Below the pieces are notes generated by a model. The model made no database searches. It was not told the DNA's origin and saw nothing but the letters and a program-made list of their open reading frames with translations. A stretch of DNA of 64,000 nucleotides from Pisolithus tinctorius (Eukaryota > Basidiomycota > Agaricomycetes > Boletales > Pisolithaceae): NCBI GenBank assembly GCA_024663395.1, contig JANFAH010000007.1, forward strand, positions 1,550,001 through 1,614,000. The letters run 5' to 3'. The first letter of the stretch is position 1. Each line of letters begins with the position of its first letter. Both the position numbers and the translations under genes were made by a program. Positions 12,527 through 25,096 of the stretch are shown here, one piece after another.

Positions 12527-12652
12527 CACATAATGTAGTCGCGCTTAGTCACAACATATGGGTAGCCCGCGTGCCAAATTAACATTACTCATATAAAGCC
12601 CGGCGCGGGCCTGTCAAATTAATTAAGCCGTGACACATAAACAGGCCTGAGG
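12527..12652 (+). repeat. KDZ left terminal inverted repeat
   Basis: The repeat matches the reverse complement of about 30990-31115. The best block is CTTAGTCACAACATATGGGT, and the match continues through GCCAAATTA, ATTACTCAT, GGGCC and TCAAATTAATTAAG to an AGGCCTG motif. Similarity is roughly 80 percent by eye, with small indels near the tip. Confidence 0.88.
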
Positions 12653-13239
12653 ACCCGGAGTGACGGCAACATAAGAGCGGGCCCATGACAGAGCTGTCAC
12701 AACTATGTGCAGGCCCTTCTGACATTTGGAGGATGCAGCGTCACAACAAATTGACGGGCCCGTCGCAAACGACATGGGAACAAATAGATGGGCCCGTCGA
12801 TGGTTTGATCGGCCCGATCACAACATATATACTGGCCCGTTCAGCATATTGCAGACGGTGGTACATCAAATGGACAGGCCTGTGCATGATATCGCTGATG
12901 ATGCTGCATCAGATGGACGGCCCGTCAGACATATTATGGATTATGACACATGATATAGACGGGCCCATCGCCATGACGTAGATAATGTGGAATCGAACGG
13001 ACGGGATAGTCGAGAGTATTATCGGGCAGACGAAGAGGTAACTACAGGACCGTCATCATATCGTGGATGGTGTCGAATCAAATGAAAGGGCCTGGTGATG
13101 GTACGATCTGGCAGATCAACGCATAAGGACGGGCCTGTCGATAGTATCGTCGGATCATCGGGCAGGCAATGCATAAGGATGGAGCCATCACCAGGTGGTA
13201 GATAAGGTCACGTAGAATGAACGGGACCGTTGCGGGTAT
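12653..13239. repeat. Irregular GGGCCCG-rich subterminal region of the KDZ element
   Basis: Motifs such as GACGGGCCCGTC and GGGCCTGTC recur every 50-70 bp, but without the regular period seen further in. No coding sequence was recognised. Confidence 0.6.
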
Positions 13240-14720
13240 GATCAGGCATAGCAACACATACACACGGGCCCGCCCGTCATATCCGTGTATTATGACACAT
13301 TATATGAACGGGCCCGTTACTAAGGCAAGATAATGTCACATCAAATGGATGGGCCCATAGAGAGTATGATCAGGCATAGCAACACATACACACGGGCCCG
13401 TCCGTCATATCCGTGTATTATGATGCATTATATGCACGGGCCCGTTGCTAAGGCAAGGATAATGTCACATCAAATGGACAGGCACGTCGGGAGTATGATC
13501 AGGCATAGCAACACATACACACGGGCCCGTCCGTCATATCTGTGTATTATGACGCATTATATGAACGGGCCCGTTACTAAGGCACGGATACTGTCCTATC
13601 AAATGGATGGGCCCATCGAGAGTATCATCAGGCATAGCAACACATACACACGGGCCCGTCCGTCATATCCATGTATTATGACGCATTATATGAACGGGCC
13701 TGTTACTAAGGCACAGATACTGTCCTATCAAATGGACGGGCCCATTGAGAGTATCATCAGGCATAGCAACACATACACACGGGCCCGTCCGTCATATCCG
13801 TGTATTATGACACATTATAAACGGGCCCGTTACTAAGGGAAGGATAATGTCACATCAAATGGACAGGCCCGTCGGGAGTATGATCAGGCATAGCAACACA
13901 TACAAATGGGCCTATCCGTCATATGCATGCATTATGACGCATCATATAGATGGGCCCGTCAGGAAGGCATGGATAATGTCACATCAAATGGACGGGCCTG
14001 TCGGGAGTATGATCAGGCATAGCAACACATACAAACGGGCCTATCCGTCATATGCATGCATTATGACACATCATATAGACGGGCCCGTCAGGAAGGCATG
14101 GATAATGTCGCATGAAATAGACGGGCCCGTAGAGAGTATCGTCAAGCATAGCGATATATACACGCGGGCCCGTAACTAAGGCACAGATAATGTCCCATCA
14201 AATTGACGGGCCTGTCGAGAGTATCATCAAGATTAGCAACACATACACACGGGGCCGTCTGTCATATCCGTGCATTATGACGCTTGATATAAATGTGCCC
14301 ATCGCTGATGCATGGATAATGTTGCATCAAATGGATGGGCCCGTCGAGAGTATCATCAAGCTCAGCAACACACACACACACACACGGGGCCCATCTGTCA
14401 TATCCGTGTATTATGACGCATCATATGGACAGGCCCATTACTACGGCATGGATAATGTCACATCAAATGGACAGGCCCGTCGAGAGTATGATCAAGCATA
14501 GCAACACATACAAATGGGCCCGTCCTTCATATGCCGACATTATCACGCATCACATAGACGGGCCCGTCACTAAGGCACAGATACTGTCCTATTGAATGCG
14601 CGGGCCCGTCGAGAGTATCATGAGGCAGAGTGACATATACACACGGGCCCATCTGTCATATCCGTGCAGTTTGACGCATCATATAGACGGGCCCATCTAT
14701 TGTGTCATCTGTGTGATCAC
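13240..14720. repeat. KDZ left subterminal tandem array, 129-bp unit
   Basis: About eleven degenerate units follow one another. The period is 129 bp in the better copies (for example 13250, 13380, 13509, 13638, 13768). Each unit has two GGGCCCG palindromic cores (such as ACGGGCCCGT and GATGGGCCCATC), with conserved AGCAACACATACA, CCGTCATATCCG and ATAATGTCACATCAAATGG segments between them. Because 129 is divisible by three, a long open frame with a 43-residue repeat appears, which is a by-product. A (CA)n run lies near 14370-14386. Arrays of this kind may be transposase binding sites; that is inference. Confidence 0.85.
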
Positions 14721-15297
14721 CACATATGGATGGGCCAGTACATATGTTGAAGATCACGTCGGATCAAATAAATGGAGCAGTCGACGGTGTGGTTGGGCTG
14801 ATTAATGCGTAAAGGAGGATCGGGCAGATCGACAAATACAGATGGACCCATAGCTACGTCAATAATGACATGGGATCAAATGTATCGGGCTGTACAATAG
14901 GTCGCATTGACGCAGAAGATAGTCTTATGGTTCTGAGCAATGATAGGTGGTATTCCATGCGTTCCGTCGGAGGTCACATCCCGTGCACGGGACGGCCGGC
15001 ATGATGAATGTATTCTGCAACTTTGAGACCAGTCTGTACGTCCTGATGTTTTCACCAATCTATTGCAATTACTATTAAGTATGTGGTAATAGGATTGTAC
15101 TGCAATCTATCCTTTCTGCTTTGTAGCAAACAGAGTATTACATGTTGACATAGATACTCCATGGGAAGGTTTCAGGTAACAACAAACACAAAGTAAACGT
15201 GCGGAAGTTACACGTCGCATCTTCCATTGGCATTATTTCCCGCAAAGTACCTCACACCAACAACTCCGACCTTACCCACGTACGTCTCAACAATGCA
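14721..15297. other. Spacer between left array and first KDZ gene
   Basis: Array-like GGGCC motifs fade out by about 14850. The rest has no recognisable coding sequence and should hold the promoter of the gene that starts at 15298. Confidence 0.45.
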
Positions 15298-17592
15298 ATG
15301 AAGACCTACACCAAACGCGACGAGCTCACAGCCACAGCGAACTCCATCATCGAAATCATCGATCGGAAAGTCCTTGGAACGAAGGACTTGGCTGACAAGC
15401 CGAGGTTTGCGGCTTGGAAGGAGGCTGTGAGCAGTGTAGTGGAAGTAGTGGTAAGTCCGAATATCACCCCACACGTCGCACCTCTGAGGAATATAGGATT
15501 CCGTGCGCGAAATTGCGAGGATCACACATGAGATCCCGCTCACCGTCATTGCGGCCGAAAGGTTCTGCAAATGGCATGAGAGGGTTGGATGGGAGAACGA
15601 GGGTCACCCATTTCCGAACTGGAGACTTATCACGCACCCAGACAAGGCCACCTTTGACGACCATCCGTGGCTGCAGACTGTCGAAAGACGCTTCGACTTG
15701 CAACGTACCGGCTTCAAGACATCTGCCTTCCCACCCGCTGCAGAACTGTCGTCGGAAACACTACCGAAGGACGTGAGTCGTAAAGGCAAAGAAAAGGTGT
15801 CGGATGCTGAAGTGAAGGCGATGGTTGGAGATGACGATGGGGAGGATGAACTGGCGGATGAGGATGCAGAGATGGGAGGGGATACCGTTCGCTACGAGCC
15901 TGCTCAGGGACGGCCATCGATGCGACAAGTAGCCGCTTCTGGCTCATGCCAGCCTGCTCATCGGTCTTGGACGCCAAAACCTAAGTTAGTCAAGCAGGAG
16001 GAGGTTGATGAGTTGGATGAGGAAGATGATGAGGAGGAGGACGTGGACATGGACAGGCCAGGTACGTCTAGCCGTCCAACACCTCAATCGACAGGGCGAG
16101 GCAGGAGTCAACCTGGCGATGGGGTACATCCAGTGACAGAACCATCTGGGCCGACTGCACTTCCCAGCGACAATCGTTGCGACAAGTGTACCGACGCCAA
16201 CGTGCCCTGCATTCAGAAACAAAAAGGTGTATGTCAGCGATGCAAAAAACGCAAGATCCGGTGCACGTTTGCAACTCCCCGTCGGCCTAAAGAGAAAACA
16301 CCCGCCACTCCCTCATGACGGAATCCATCCCGTACACGAACAAAGAAAAGGTCTCGCAGCAGCCTGCACCCTGACGATGAAGACGCTAACGAAGACGATG
16401 ATGCAGACTACGCGACGACCCGCCCGGAAAAGAAACCTCGCACCTCCAACGCAAGCAAATGTCCTCCAGAAAGCCGGTCCCGGCCAGTTGTAATGATTCC
16501 CCATGGATGGCCTGGTAAGTATGCATACCCATTCCCGCAGAACTGAACTGGTAAGCCCATGGCAGTGATCCGTCTCCCAGTGAGGCCGGCTCCAAATCCC
16601 ACCCACGTTTCTTGTGCAGTAAGCGACCAGCATAGCCTCGCAACGACTCCGGCACCTGGACCATCTGCCATCGCAACCTCCAGAGGAACAAATCGTACGT
16701 TGCGCTTCCTCTACTCATGACAAGCTTGAAATATCTGACATGTAATGGACATACGGCAACCAATTCCACTCCCATCCCATCAGTCCCCGACCCACCAACT
16801 GCTCCAACGCCTCAGTGACAACCGTCATCGCTATTCGAAGTCGACATCCACGACGAGCTCAACCAGCTCTTTCAATTCCGCGACACGATATCAGCGCAAA
16901 TGCTGGAAGTGAAAACAAGGCTGAATGTCTTCGATGGTCGTTGACAAGCCGCTACGCCTGGCCTGTTTGAAGAATGGATGCGAACCATGGCCGATGACGT
17001 TGCAGAGGTGATGTCCCATCAGAAGTCATCTGAGAAGAAGGTACACACCGCGGTGAGGCAGATTGCTGATGAATATGCAGCGTTGTCGTCGCATCAGATG
17101 GCTTCGGACCAAAGGTTGGATAGTGCGATTCGGGCCATCGAGGCTTTGCGGTTGGAGGTTGTTGCGTTGGCTGTGGGTCGACTACCTCCTGCTGACGATC
17201 CAACTTCTGGACTTGTCGCACCACCTCCCCCAGCGATGATGGGAACGATGCGATGGTGGGTTCGGGACGTCCTGGCGATGCCGAGATCAGCGGAATGGAA
17301 GGTGACCCAGCCGGTGAGTCCATGGCGATGCAAGAGGGTCAATTTGATCGAGGGCACCCTGGAGATGGGGAACCGCGACCAGGTGCAATGCGAGTTACAG
17401 CAGCAGCCTCAACAATCCCAAATATTCGCTGCGAGCCTCCACCCGAGGAGTACCAATCCAGGTCGAACGTCGCTGGCCGGACTGACGGAGGACTTCAGCC
17501 AGCTGAGGGCACAGTATACTCATATCGTGGAAGGGCCGACCTGGCAGATCGCCCAGTGGGGTTGGAGTGGGAACGCCAGAGCCAGGATGTAG
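15298..17592 (+). pseudogene. KDZ-borne Zn2Cys6-type protein gene, two nonsense codons
   Basis: This multi-exon gene has its first in-frame ATG at 15298 (MKTYTKRDELTATANSIIEI). A 46-bp GT..AG intron (15451-15496) joins in frame to an exon running past 16300. That exon carries a long acidic region (DEEDDEEEDVDMD) and a cysteine cluster near 16180-16265 with spacing C-x2-C-x6-C-x7-C-x2-C-x6-C, that of fungal binuclear zinc clusters. A basic/acidic tail follows, then a likely intron from about 16511, and a second part with a helical, coiled-coil-like region (about 16830-17170). TGA at 16316-16318 and 16942-16944 interrupt otherwise coherent frames; both fit CGA decay. The exact function is unknown; DNA binding is a guess. 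Confidence 0.65.
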
Positions 17593-17654
17593 ATGCGATG
17601 GGTAGATATGTCCAAGATGTATTCAGCGATACAGAGTTCCCCCCCTCACAGTAG

Positions 17655-17873
17655 AGGGATAGGTTTGCTGTTATGATACCCGCATTCTGTATTGTCATAG
17701 CCTGACAATTCCATACTGCTTTTATGTGAGTACCGTTCGGAAGATATGCTCGGATCGAAGAAAATGGAACATTGCTTAAGGCTAATATGGACTTCCGCAA
17801 CTGCAATTTAATTTCTATCGATGAACTCGACCTGAATGGTTATATTGAATGATAGACACTCATCCGACTATAG
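17655..17873. other. Spacer between convergent KDZ genes
   Basis: This short A/T-richer stretch lies between the 3' ends of the plus-strand zinc-cluster gene and the minus-strand transposase. No terminator motif could be assigned. Confidence 0.4.
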
Positions 17874-20800
17874 CTACACATTGCTAGCATCAATATCCAT
17901 TGAAGTTGGGATATACTTCAAGCTCATGCTCTGTTGTTTCAACTTAGCATGCTCTGAAAGCCTCTCATACACTGCTATCTGCCTCGCAGCATAACAGCTG
18001 GTGCCAAGCGCATCACATTCCGAGCGGCAGGTGTGCCATTGGACGGCTCGATAATTGAAGTAATTGATTGTCCATTGAAATTCAGCCGTCAGCAACTGTT
18101 CCTCTTCCGACCAACGGTCTTGCACTGCTTTGGCTCGAAGCCAATGAGTCCGGTAAACTTTGTGTACAGTCAACATCGATCCATACATACATAGATGAAA
18201 CACATACATTCCAACATCCAAGTGATGGATTTCATATCCATCGGAACATCAACAGACCAAAACCATGGCAAATGGCTGACCCGGTGCGCATGTGCATTCT
18301 GAGTTATGGCGGCTGTGCTCACGGTGAGATCCGATGTCTCCAATTGCTGGTAACGGGTAAGGGTCTCGGCACTCGCACCCAGAGCAACCATTGCCTTTCG
18401 GCATTGCTTGTATATTGCAGCTTGCTTCCGAACTGCTCTATTAATTGTATGGATCGCGTCCCATGCGCGTGTTTTCATACTATAGCTTTTGGCATGTCGC
18501 ACCACATTCCGGAAGACCAAAGCCTTGTCCACCAATGCAAGCCGAAGCCCGTTTAGCGCATCATTCGCTTGACCGATCCGGAGCCTCAGCTCCATATCAC
18601 GGAGATGGCCTGAATTGCAGGAATGGAAAGCAGCCATGCCAACATTCGATGGAAGCGGCAACGTGGCTATCCCTCCAAGGTCAGTGGTATCGGCCATGAG
18701 CATTTCGTCAGAGCCATCATTTGGGTCTTCAGCATCCGATAGATATCCATTGGACATGCATCGGCCATCCCGCTGTTCACTGCCTTCCGCATTGATTGGA
18801 TTCCAATCACCTCCCGCATCTTGCTGTAGATCGATGTATATGGCGGCATCTGCGATAAAACTTGACTGCTCTGATAATAGGCGCTCCATGTGTCATGCAA
18901 TTACCAATCTTTTCAGCTCTGGCGCATGTACACCGACATTGCGATAATCGATGCGCAATGTGATTGCCGCTTCTTCCAACCTGAGACCGCGAGCGAGCCA
19001 ACTTCCCATCCCACGCTGCGCTCCGCTCGATGTGATATTGTTCAAAAACTCCAGTTCAACGGTATGAACTGTTGGGGCTAATAAGCATTTCAGATATATT
19101 CCGAAAGGAGGAGCAGGTGAGAACCTTACCCTTCCTCATTTGCACTTCAAAGATATCCATGGCGGAGGGGTCAACCATTCGGTCTCTGAAGGCCACTTGC
19201 TCTTGGTAGGTCCACATATCACGTTGCGTCATAGACACTGCTTCATCCAACGTCTTGAATGCCCGTTTTGCCATATCCGCCGCTACCCTTGCGGTTGTCA
19301 GTTTCCGTATCAGACTATCGACTAAAGGTGAACAGTCAGGAAGGTTAGCACATGAATAGAAGCTCATACCCATGCAAATCATCTTCATGAAGTTGCAATC
19401 GCTGATCTGAAAATCCAACAGCTCCTGGCGATGTGGGGAACTCATGCCCTGGGCCGAAGTGGATGCAATGTTGAGTAGCGACCACAAGGTCTCGATGATT
19501 TCTCCATCTACCCACCCAGCGCCTTGCATGAATAAGGGTGCATATCGGGCATAGCATTCCTGTTTGTGACCATGCACATGCCACATTCCGATTCCTGGCA
19601 TAATCTGCATTGAATCTGGGATGTCAATGAATGCGCTATTTCGGACCCATGTGCGTAAATTTTTCATGTATGAGCAGTTGATGTCATAGAAGCAGAGGAC
19701 ACGGTTGATTCCTGTCATGTTGTACCGCAATGCATTTGCCAATGAGTAATCCATGTTTAATTGCCTGAACTGCCATGAGCTGGAGGCACATCATTGATGT
19801 GATATCCGACCTTTCCCCTTTTTGGAAGTCAACCACAGAATGCGGGTAAAAACACCCGTGCTGGGCGCATGCTGTCGCACCAATTCCGGTCAAGTGAAGT
19901 CTGCCCCATTGGGCATTGGCCTGATTAATAGCCTTATGATTGTTGCATGCCGATTTCTAGTTAACACATGAGTAATTGAATGGAGGAAGCAGTCCGACAA
20001 ATGTACCTCTGTGATGTGGGGTGTGGCCTTCAGGTATGTCTGATAATCTGGATCTGTGACCATGAATCCATGGCCATCCATCAACCACACCTGATCTGCA
20101 GGACGCCTGTCGTGCATATGTTCGGCTTTGAAATTTCCATCCATCACTAGCGTGCGGGTATATTTCCAGCTTCGAAAGGTTAATGACGGGGGATGAGCCG
20201 AATCCCAACACTTACTGATCCAGATCTTCCGCCGGGTCGACATTGATCCCAGGCTGTGGACATGCCGCACAAAATAACCCCAACTCCCCTTTTTTAGGAG
20301 CCTGCTCGCATCGCAGGAAGCCGTTCCATTTCAACAGTTTCAGGAGTCGCCATTGCCTTGCAACTCGAAGCAACTCCCGGTATCTGTCCTGGTCATATTA
20401 CTGCCTTAGATCCCCTGCAATCGACCATCATGGTCCGATGACTTACTGGAACTAGGTGAGGAAAGACACCAGAAGTCACCCGTCGCAGTTTTGAGTAATA
20501 GTTCATCCCGGATGTCCCACATTCCAGGTTGTCTCTCACAAAATCGTCCAAGACTGCAAATGTAAATGCAGTACTCGGTTTTTCGAATGTAGCAGGAAAC
20601 AGCTTGGCTCGCAGCAATTGTAGCTGGAAGCTTTCTGCAGCTTCACACTGGCACCAATGTACTGGAATGAAATGCACCCCAGTCACATTGACGACAGTGA
20701 GATATTTCGACCCGAGGGGCCGACGCATGTGGGGCGGAACATCATCAACATCTTCCCACTCAGGGGCATTCATTTTGACTGGCCCTCCAGTGCCATTCGC

Positions 20801-21507
20801 ATTGGATGGATCTGAAAGGCAAGCTGCTCCAATGTGCCCGAGCTGCAGCTGAGCGCCAGTCTGAGTCCGCTCTGTAAATGCAATGCGAAGTAATGAGGGC
20901 ATCTCTCACCATATGGAGTGCTGATTCCTCAAAGAACTCCCCATTCCAGTGCTGCACTCTGTGAAAAAGCAAGCATTGCTGAGTCATTCTACAACATTCC
21001 CTGCAAAACATGGGCTGGTGCAAGCAATCTGTACATCTGTACAACCCATCTGTTCCACAACTTATGCAGTTCCGTGGGTCAGGAGGTGCTTCCAGCTCCA
21101 ACAGGACCCTCATGAACTCCTCTTTGTGTGGAAGCCATTCATGGATGTAATCATTCTGTGTCTGACAACGGAAATGAGCTTGGGTTGTTGCATGAAGGAT
21201 CCCTTGGTACCTTTTTTCCAGGTAACTGTAATGGCTCTACAGGAGGAGCATTATCATCATATTCCATGTCAAGTGCATCTTCATCAGTGTGCATGTGCTG
21301 TTTGGAAGGCGAGCAGGAGTGCTTGGACAGTGAAGAGCGGGGTGAATGGACAGCGGAGGTGGCATTGGGTTGTGCGATTGCGACCTCAACCAATCTCGAT
21401 CTGCTCCAACCGCTGGTTGTCCGAGTTTTAACTTCTAGTTGCTTGACCTGATGGCCAGCCGTACACCTGATCATTCTCATGCACTTTCCTGCGCTGCATT
21501 TGGCCAT
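17874..21507 (-). pseudogene. KDZ transposase with CxC2 cysteine-cluster domain
   Basis: This is the transposase of the element, read on the minus strand across about seven short introns. In order: a low-complexity N-terminus from ATG 21507; WLPHKEEFMRVLLELE; a cysteine cluster (CISCG..YRCTDC..MFCREC); the CxC2-type region (VNVTGVHFIPVHWCQCE, LLRAKLFPATFEKPSTAFTF); DRYRELLRVARQWR; then the RNase-H-like core with TLVMDGNF and DGHGFMV, CFYDINCSYMKNLRTW, IGMWHVHGHKQECYARYAP and GEIIETLWSLLN; and a C-terminal QANDAL..LR and HWLRAKA..RW region. The probable catalytic D, D and E are in MDGNF, FYD and EIIET. One in-frame TGA (18893-18895) fits CGA decay. The C-terminus at 17874 is in frame. Confidence 0.88.
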
Positions 21508-21928
21508 GGCTATGGCGTTGATGGTAAGTATGATTGAGTCAGATGTGGGTAGGAATCATCTTAGATATCTTGGATAGAGCTTGACGGTCATTTCACGATC
21601 AATGATCCCAGCATGATAGATCGAAGATTCGGTATCAATGCGAAACTGATGCGGCCGACTTAAACCCGTCCTGCACTAACCTTTTAGGGCTCGGAGTAGT
21701 CAACGGAATGAGTTTGATTGGCTCACCTCACCCATGACGGAATTAATGGCCGCTGAAACCCCAACAATGAATGTGGAAAGATGGGGCAAAGTCAATTAGC
21801 AAGGCAGGAGATGCAATCTGGAGTCAATTTGAACGATGTCATGGATACCATAATGCCTTCCTTCAGGCCAATATAATACTTATTGTAGTAGGGCCCATAG
21901 ATACCCTCCTTCCATTCCAGAAGTCCTC
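21508..21928. promoter_or_regulatory. Divergent intergenic region between KDZ transposase and orphan gene A
   Basis: About 420 bp separate the 5' ends of the minus-strand transposase and the plus-strand orphan gene, so promoters for both should lie here. No TATA box or operator could be picked out with confidence. Confidence 0.4.
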
Positions 21929-24600
21929 ATGGATTCGCCATACGATGCAGACGATGGCTATGATGATTGGGTCCTGACAGACGTAGAAGATGGGAGTAAC
22001 ATCGTCAGACAAGGCACTGAGCAGTCAGTAACTGGGGATGGGGACCAGGAGAACTTTGACATCAACGAATTGGAGGTGCTGGTTCGCAGACGGAAGGATT
22101 GGAAAGAGTCCGGAAAGACAAAAAAACCGATGATCTTGCAGTCAATATTGGGGGAGCTGCACGAATTAGACAAGAACACAGAGTTGTCACATGCAGAAAT
22201 GCAGCTGAAGGCTGGGGTATGGGGTTGCAGCTCTGAATGGGTCTTCGAAGACTAATGAATCGCTTGTAGCTTGTCACAGCTTGGTTAAAGAAGCCATTGC
22301 ATGCCCGGAAGCCCCAAATTACGCTCCGGTCCGGATACAGATATTCCATGCGGTCGGTGGTTCGGGAATTGTATCATGACCTTGTGCAGAGAAAACTCGC
22401 CAGCATGAGGGAGGACACTGGGAATGAAGAAAGCACCAAGCAAATTGGTGTCTATCAGCAGGCACTCACTGCGTTCATGCAGGAGGACCTCTCCGAAGAG
22501 CAGTTGGCAGCAGCAGAGGCCATAGCCGACAAATGGAATGGGATGGAAGGACCCACCCCCGAAATAAAAGCCAGGTGAGTTCCCAGATGCACAGTTTGTC
22601 ACAGTGTTTGTGACAGAATGCGGGTCCTTAGAAACGCAGCAAGATACGGGTACAAGTATTGCCGCAATTTTGCAGAAGAGATGTGGAGGTATTGCGGCAT
22701 GCGGGTCGTATGTTTTGCCGGGTGGAAAAATGTGGAAGGTACTGTGGAGGCATGCACGTGGGTTCTGATTTTTATCAAGCATCATTGTGCACTGCTGATC
22801 CCTTCCTAGCATGGACTTCAACCGAGATATTGCGGACTGGAACCTCATTTAATGAGGTTCAGGAACCTAGAGGGACCATGGCGGGATTACCTTGGCGAAG
22901 CATTTGAGGAGTCTGGAATTTCAGACGAAGACGAAGATGGCCAAGGTGACGGACGGCTGGGCAAGAAGGCCGCAAGGACCGTGAAAGTCAATGCTGTCTC
23001 TTTGGTGACAAACGAAGACGGCACAGTATTGATTGGTGAAATCGCAGGTCTGTCGCACGATTTACTGCAGAAAACAGTGCGCGGGTTCATGACTGCCCAC
23101 TACAGTGAGTGTCAGATCCATAGATGTGGGTTGCGCTGATCAGCGGTCTGAAGGACGAGCTTGCAGAAAGGCAACGTCGACTGTGCCGTTCAAACAGCTC
23201 GGAACGCATCAAAAAGCAATGATTGCGACCCGACATCTCCCACCAAATTTCTCCTTTACCGTTGACCCCAGTCATATGTCAGTCAGCAGTGGCTACTGCA
23301 CTTTTGAGCTTCTGGCGTCAATGACAGGACGAGAACACGGACGATGTATTTCGCTTTGAAAAGTGGCTGGATCGAGGTGGAAAGTTACAGCCACCAGCAG
23401 TGGACAGTGGCATTCCCATTCAGATTGTAAGAGACCGGCGATCCAGGTCCCGCACACCTGCAACTGCTCCCGCCCAATCCAAAGCCCCAGCTGGGAGGAC
23501 TCAAAGGTCAGATCGGCGGGGAAATGGAAAGGGCAGCACGAACACAGTGCAGCCAAATGTCCAAGGCAGTGACATGGATGACTTTGAACGGGCATCTCCA
23601 GTCGTCGTTCGAAGGTGCAGATATGCCCGGTCCAAGCCATGATCGGCATGGCCGCGTCAGTAATGGAGGAAAGTCATCCCACCTGAAACGTCTCCACCTG
23701 AAGGAAGATAGCTGCAGACGTTGAAACTGACCATGATGATGACCCGCTGGATGATGGGTGGCCACAGGCCAACCAGCGTCACGAAGCGACTCCCTTCCCG
23801 CAAAGACAACTGCACCGATTCGGCCCGATGATGCGCATCGGAAAGACACCTGCCGGGTCCTGCAATAAAACTCCATTCCCAGGGAGGGCAATGAAGGAAA
23901 CCAACACATCGTATGTTGAAGAAGAAGCATCCAATTCCGATGAAGTCGATCGATCGGAAGGTCTAGGTGCAGCAGACGAATTACCAACACTTGCCAAATG
24001 GAGGCCAGGTCTGTTTCCATCGCATGGACAGGCTATCATATTTATCATTTATTAGCTGAGTTGATTGAGTTCACCGCAAAGATTAAGGATGGTTCCGAGC
24101 ACCAGGGTGATGATCATTTGCGAAGTCTTCCAATCGCCCAGGATGCACCTCCAAATCCAGTTGGACTGTGGAAACAAGCGACCGGAGGTAAGGCTGAAGC
24201 CTTCCTTGAAGCAAGGAGGCCAAGCACGGATCAACCCTGGACGCGCTAAACAGGATGTAGCCCAACCTCATTCTGCAACTGCCAGTAAGGGCCATCGAAT
24301 TCCTTTACGAAATGGCAAGGGTACGGATTCCAAATCAGGACAGAGGCAATTGGCGGTGAGCGGTGGAGATGGAATGACTGGAGGGCATCTGGAAATCCCC
24401 TCGGGTCCGTCGGGCCCCTGCCCGGCCGGATGCGGATGTCCCTTCACCCCCATCCAAGCGATCGCGGAAGCATACATTGGCAGATCCAGGGGTTTCTCCA
24501 GGAAAGAGGGCAAGGATGCAATGATCTCGGATGGAGTTTGGATCTGCATGTACATATACTATTATAGAGGCGATGAAATCATTGATTCAGTTCAGGTTGC
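21929..24600 (+). pseudogene. KDZ-borne orphan gene A (large multi-exon protein)
   Basis: The frame starts at ATG 21929 with an acidic N-terminus (MDSPYDADDGYDDWVLTDVE). It continues across several GT..AG introns through YSMRSVVRELYHDLVQRK, EEQLAAAEAIADKWNGMEGP, YKYCRNFAEEMWRYCGMRVV, YLGEAFEE, a stretch ending VRGFMTAHY, HLPPNFSFTVDPSHM and VFRFEKWLDRGG, then a basic, proline-rich tail. Proteins with this order of motifs are expanded in mushroom genomes and often lie near transposons, but I know no function for them. TGA 23322-23324 lies inside an otherwise clear motif (WRQ-stop-QDEN) and fits CGA decay. Exon borders and the 3' end are approximate. Confidence 0.6.
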
Positions 24601-25096
24601 AAAGGTCATGTCAGGGTGCATGCCCCACCCCGGTTACGCAGGGCCCCAATCGTTTCGTGTTGACTCACACATGCATTTGTGGGCACCCATGCCATTGCTA
24701 TGTAGTTGTTGGTATTTCTACTGGATTACATGCCAGGCAGCCAGCATTTATCTTTCATACTGGGCACGGAAACATGACATTCTCAACTCCCGCCTTGTGG
24801 CAGATGTTCCCACGGTTGGGTGTGGAACATTGATATTCAGAGCGGCAATGGCTTCCGACAAGTGAAATTGTTTAGCATCCATCCACTATGGCCGAAAACA
24901 TTCCCCACGGAGTACGCTTCAATCCCGGAGGTTTGGTTCATTCAATTTCATACCACAATTCCATTAATCATTCGTAGTTCGTATTCGGCAAATCGAAGCC
25001 AGGGGGGAGGACCCTCTGCAATCCGCAGGCCCCTCAAGGAGGGGTCAAAAGGCAGGAACCATCCGACGGTTGACGAGCCACGGTCGACATAGCCAG

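Noticed and set aside
13333..14501. Long plus-strand open frames with a 43-residue repeat (SHQMDGP..) in the left KDZ array
   Set aside because: They follow from a 129-bp tandem unit, a multiple of three, without stops. No start context, introns or domain supports a protein.
13240..14720. CRISPR-like array of repeats and spacers
   Set aside because: The genome is eukaryotic, the units are degenerate tandem repeats without unique spacers, and no cas genes are present.
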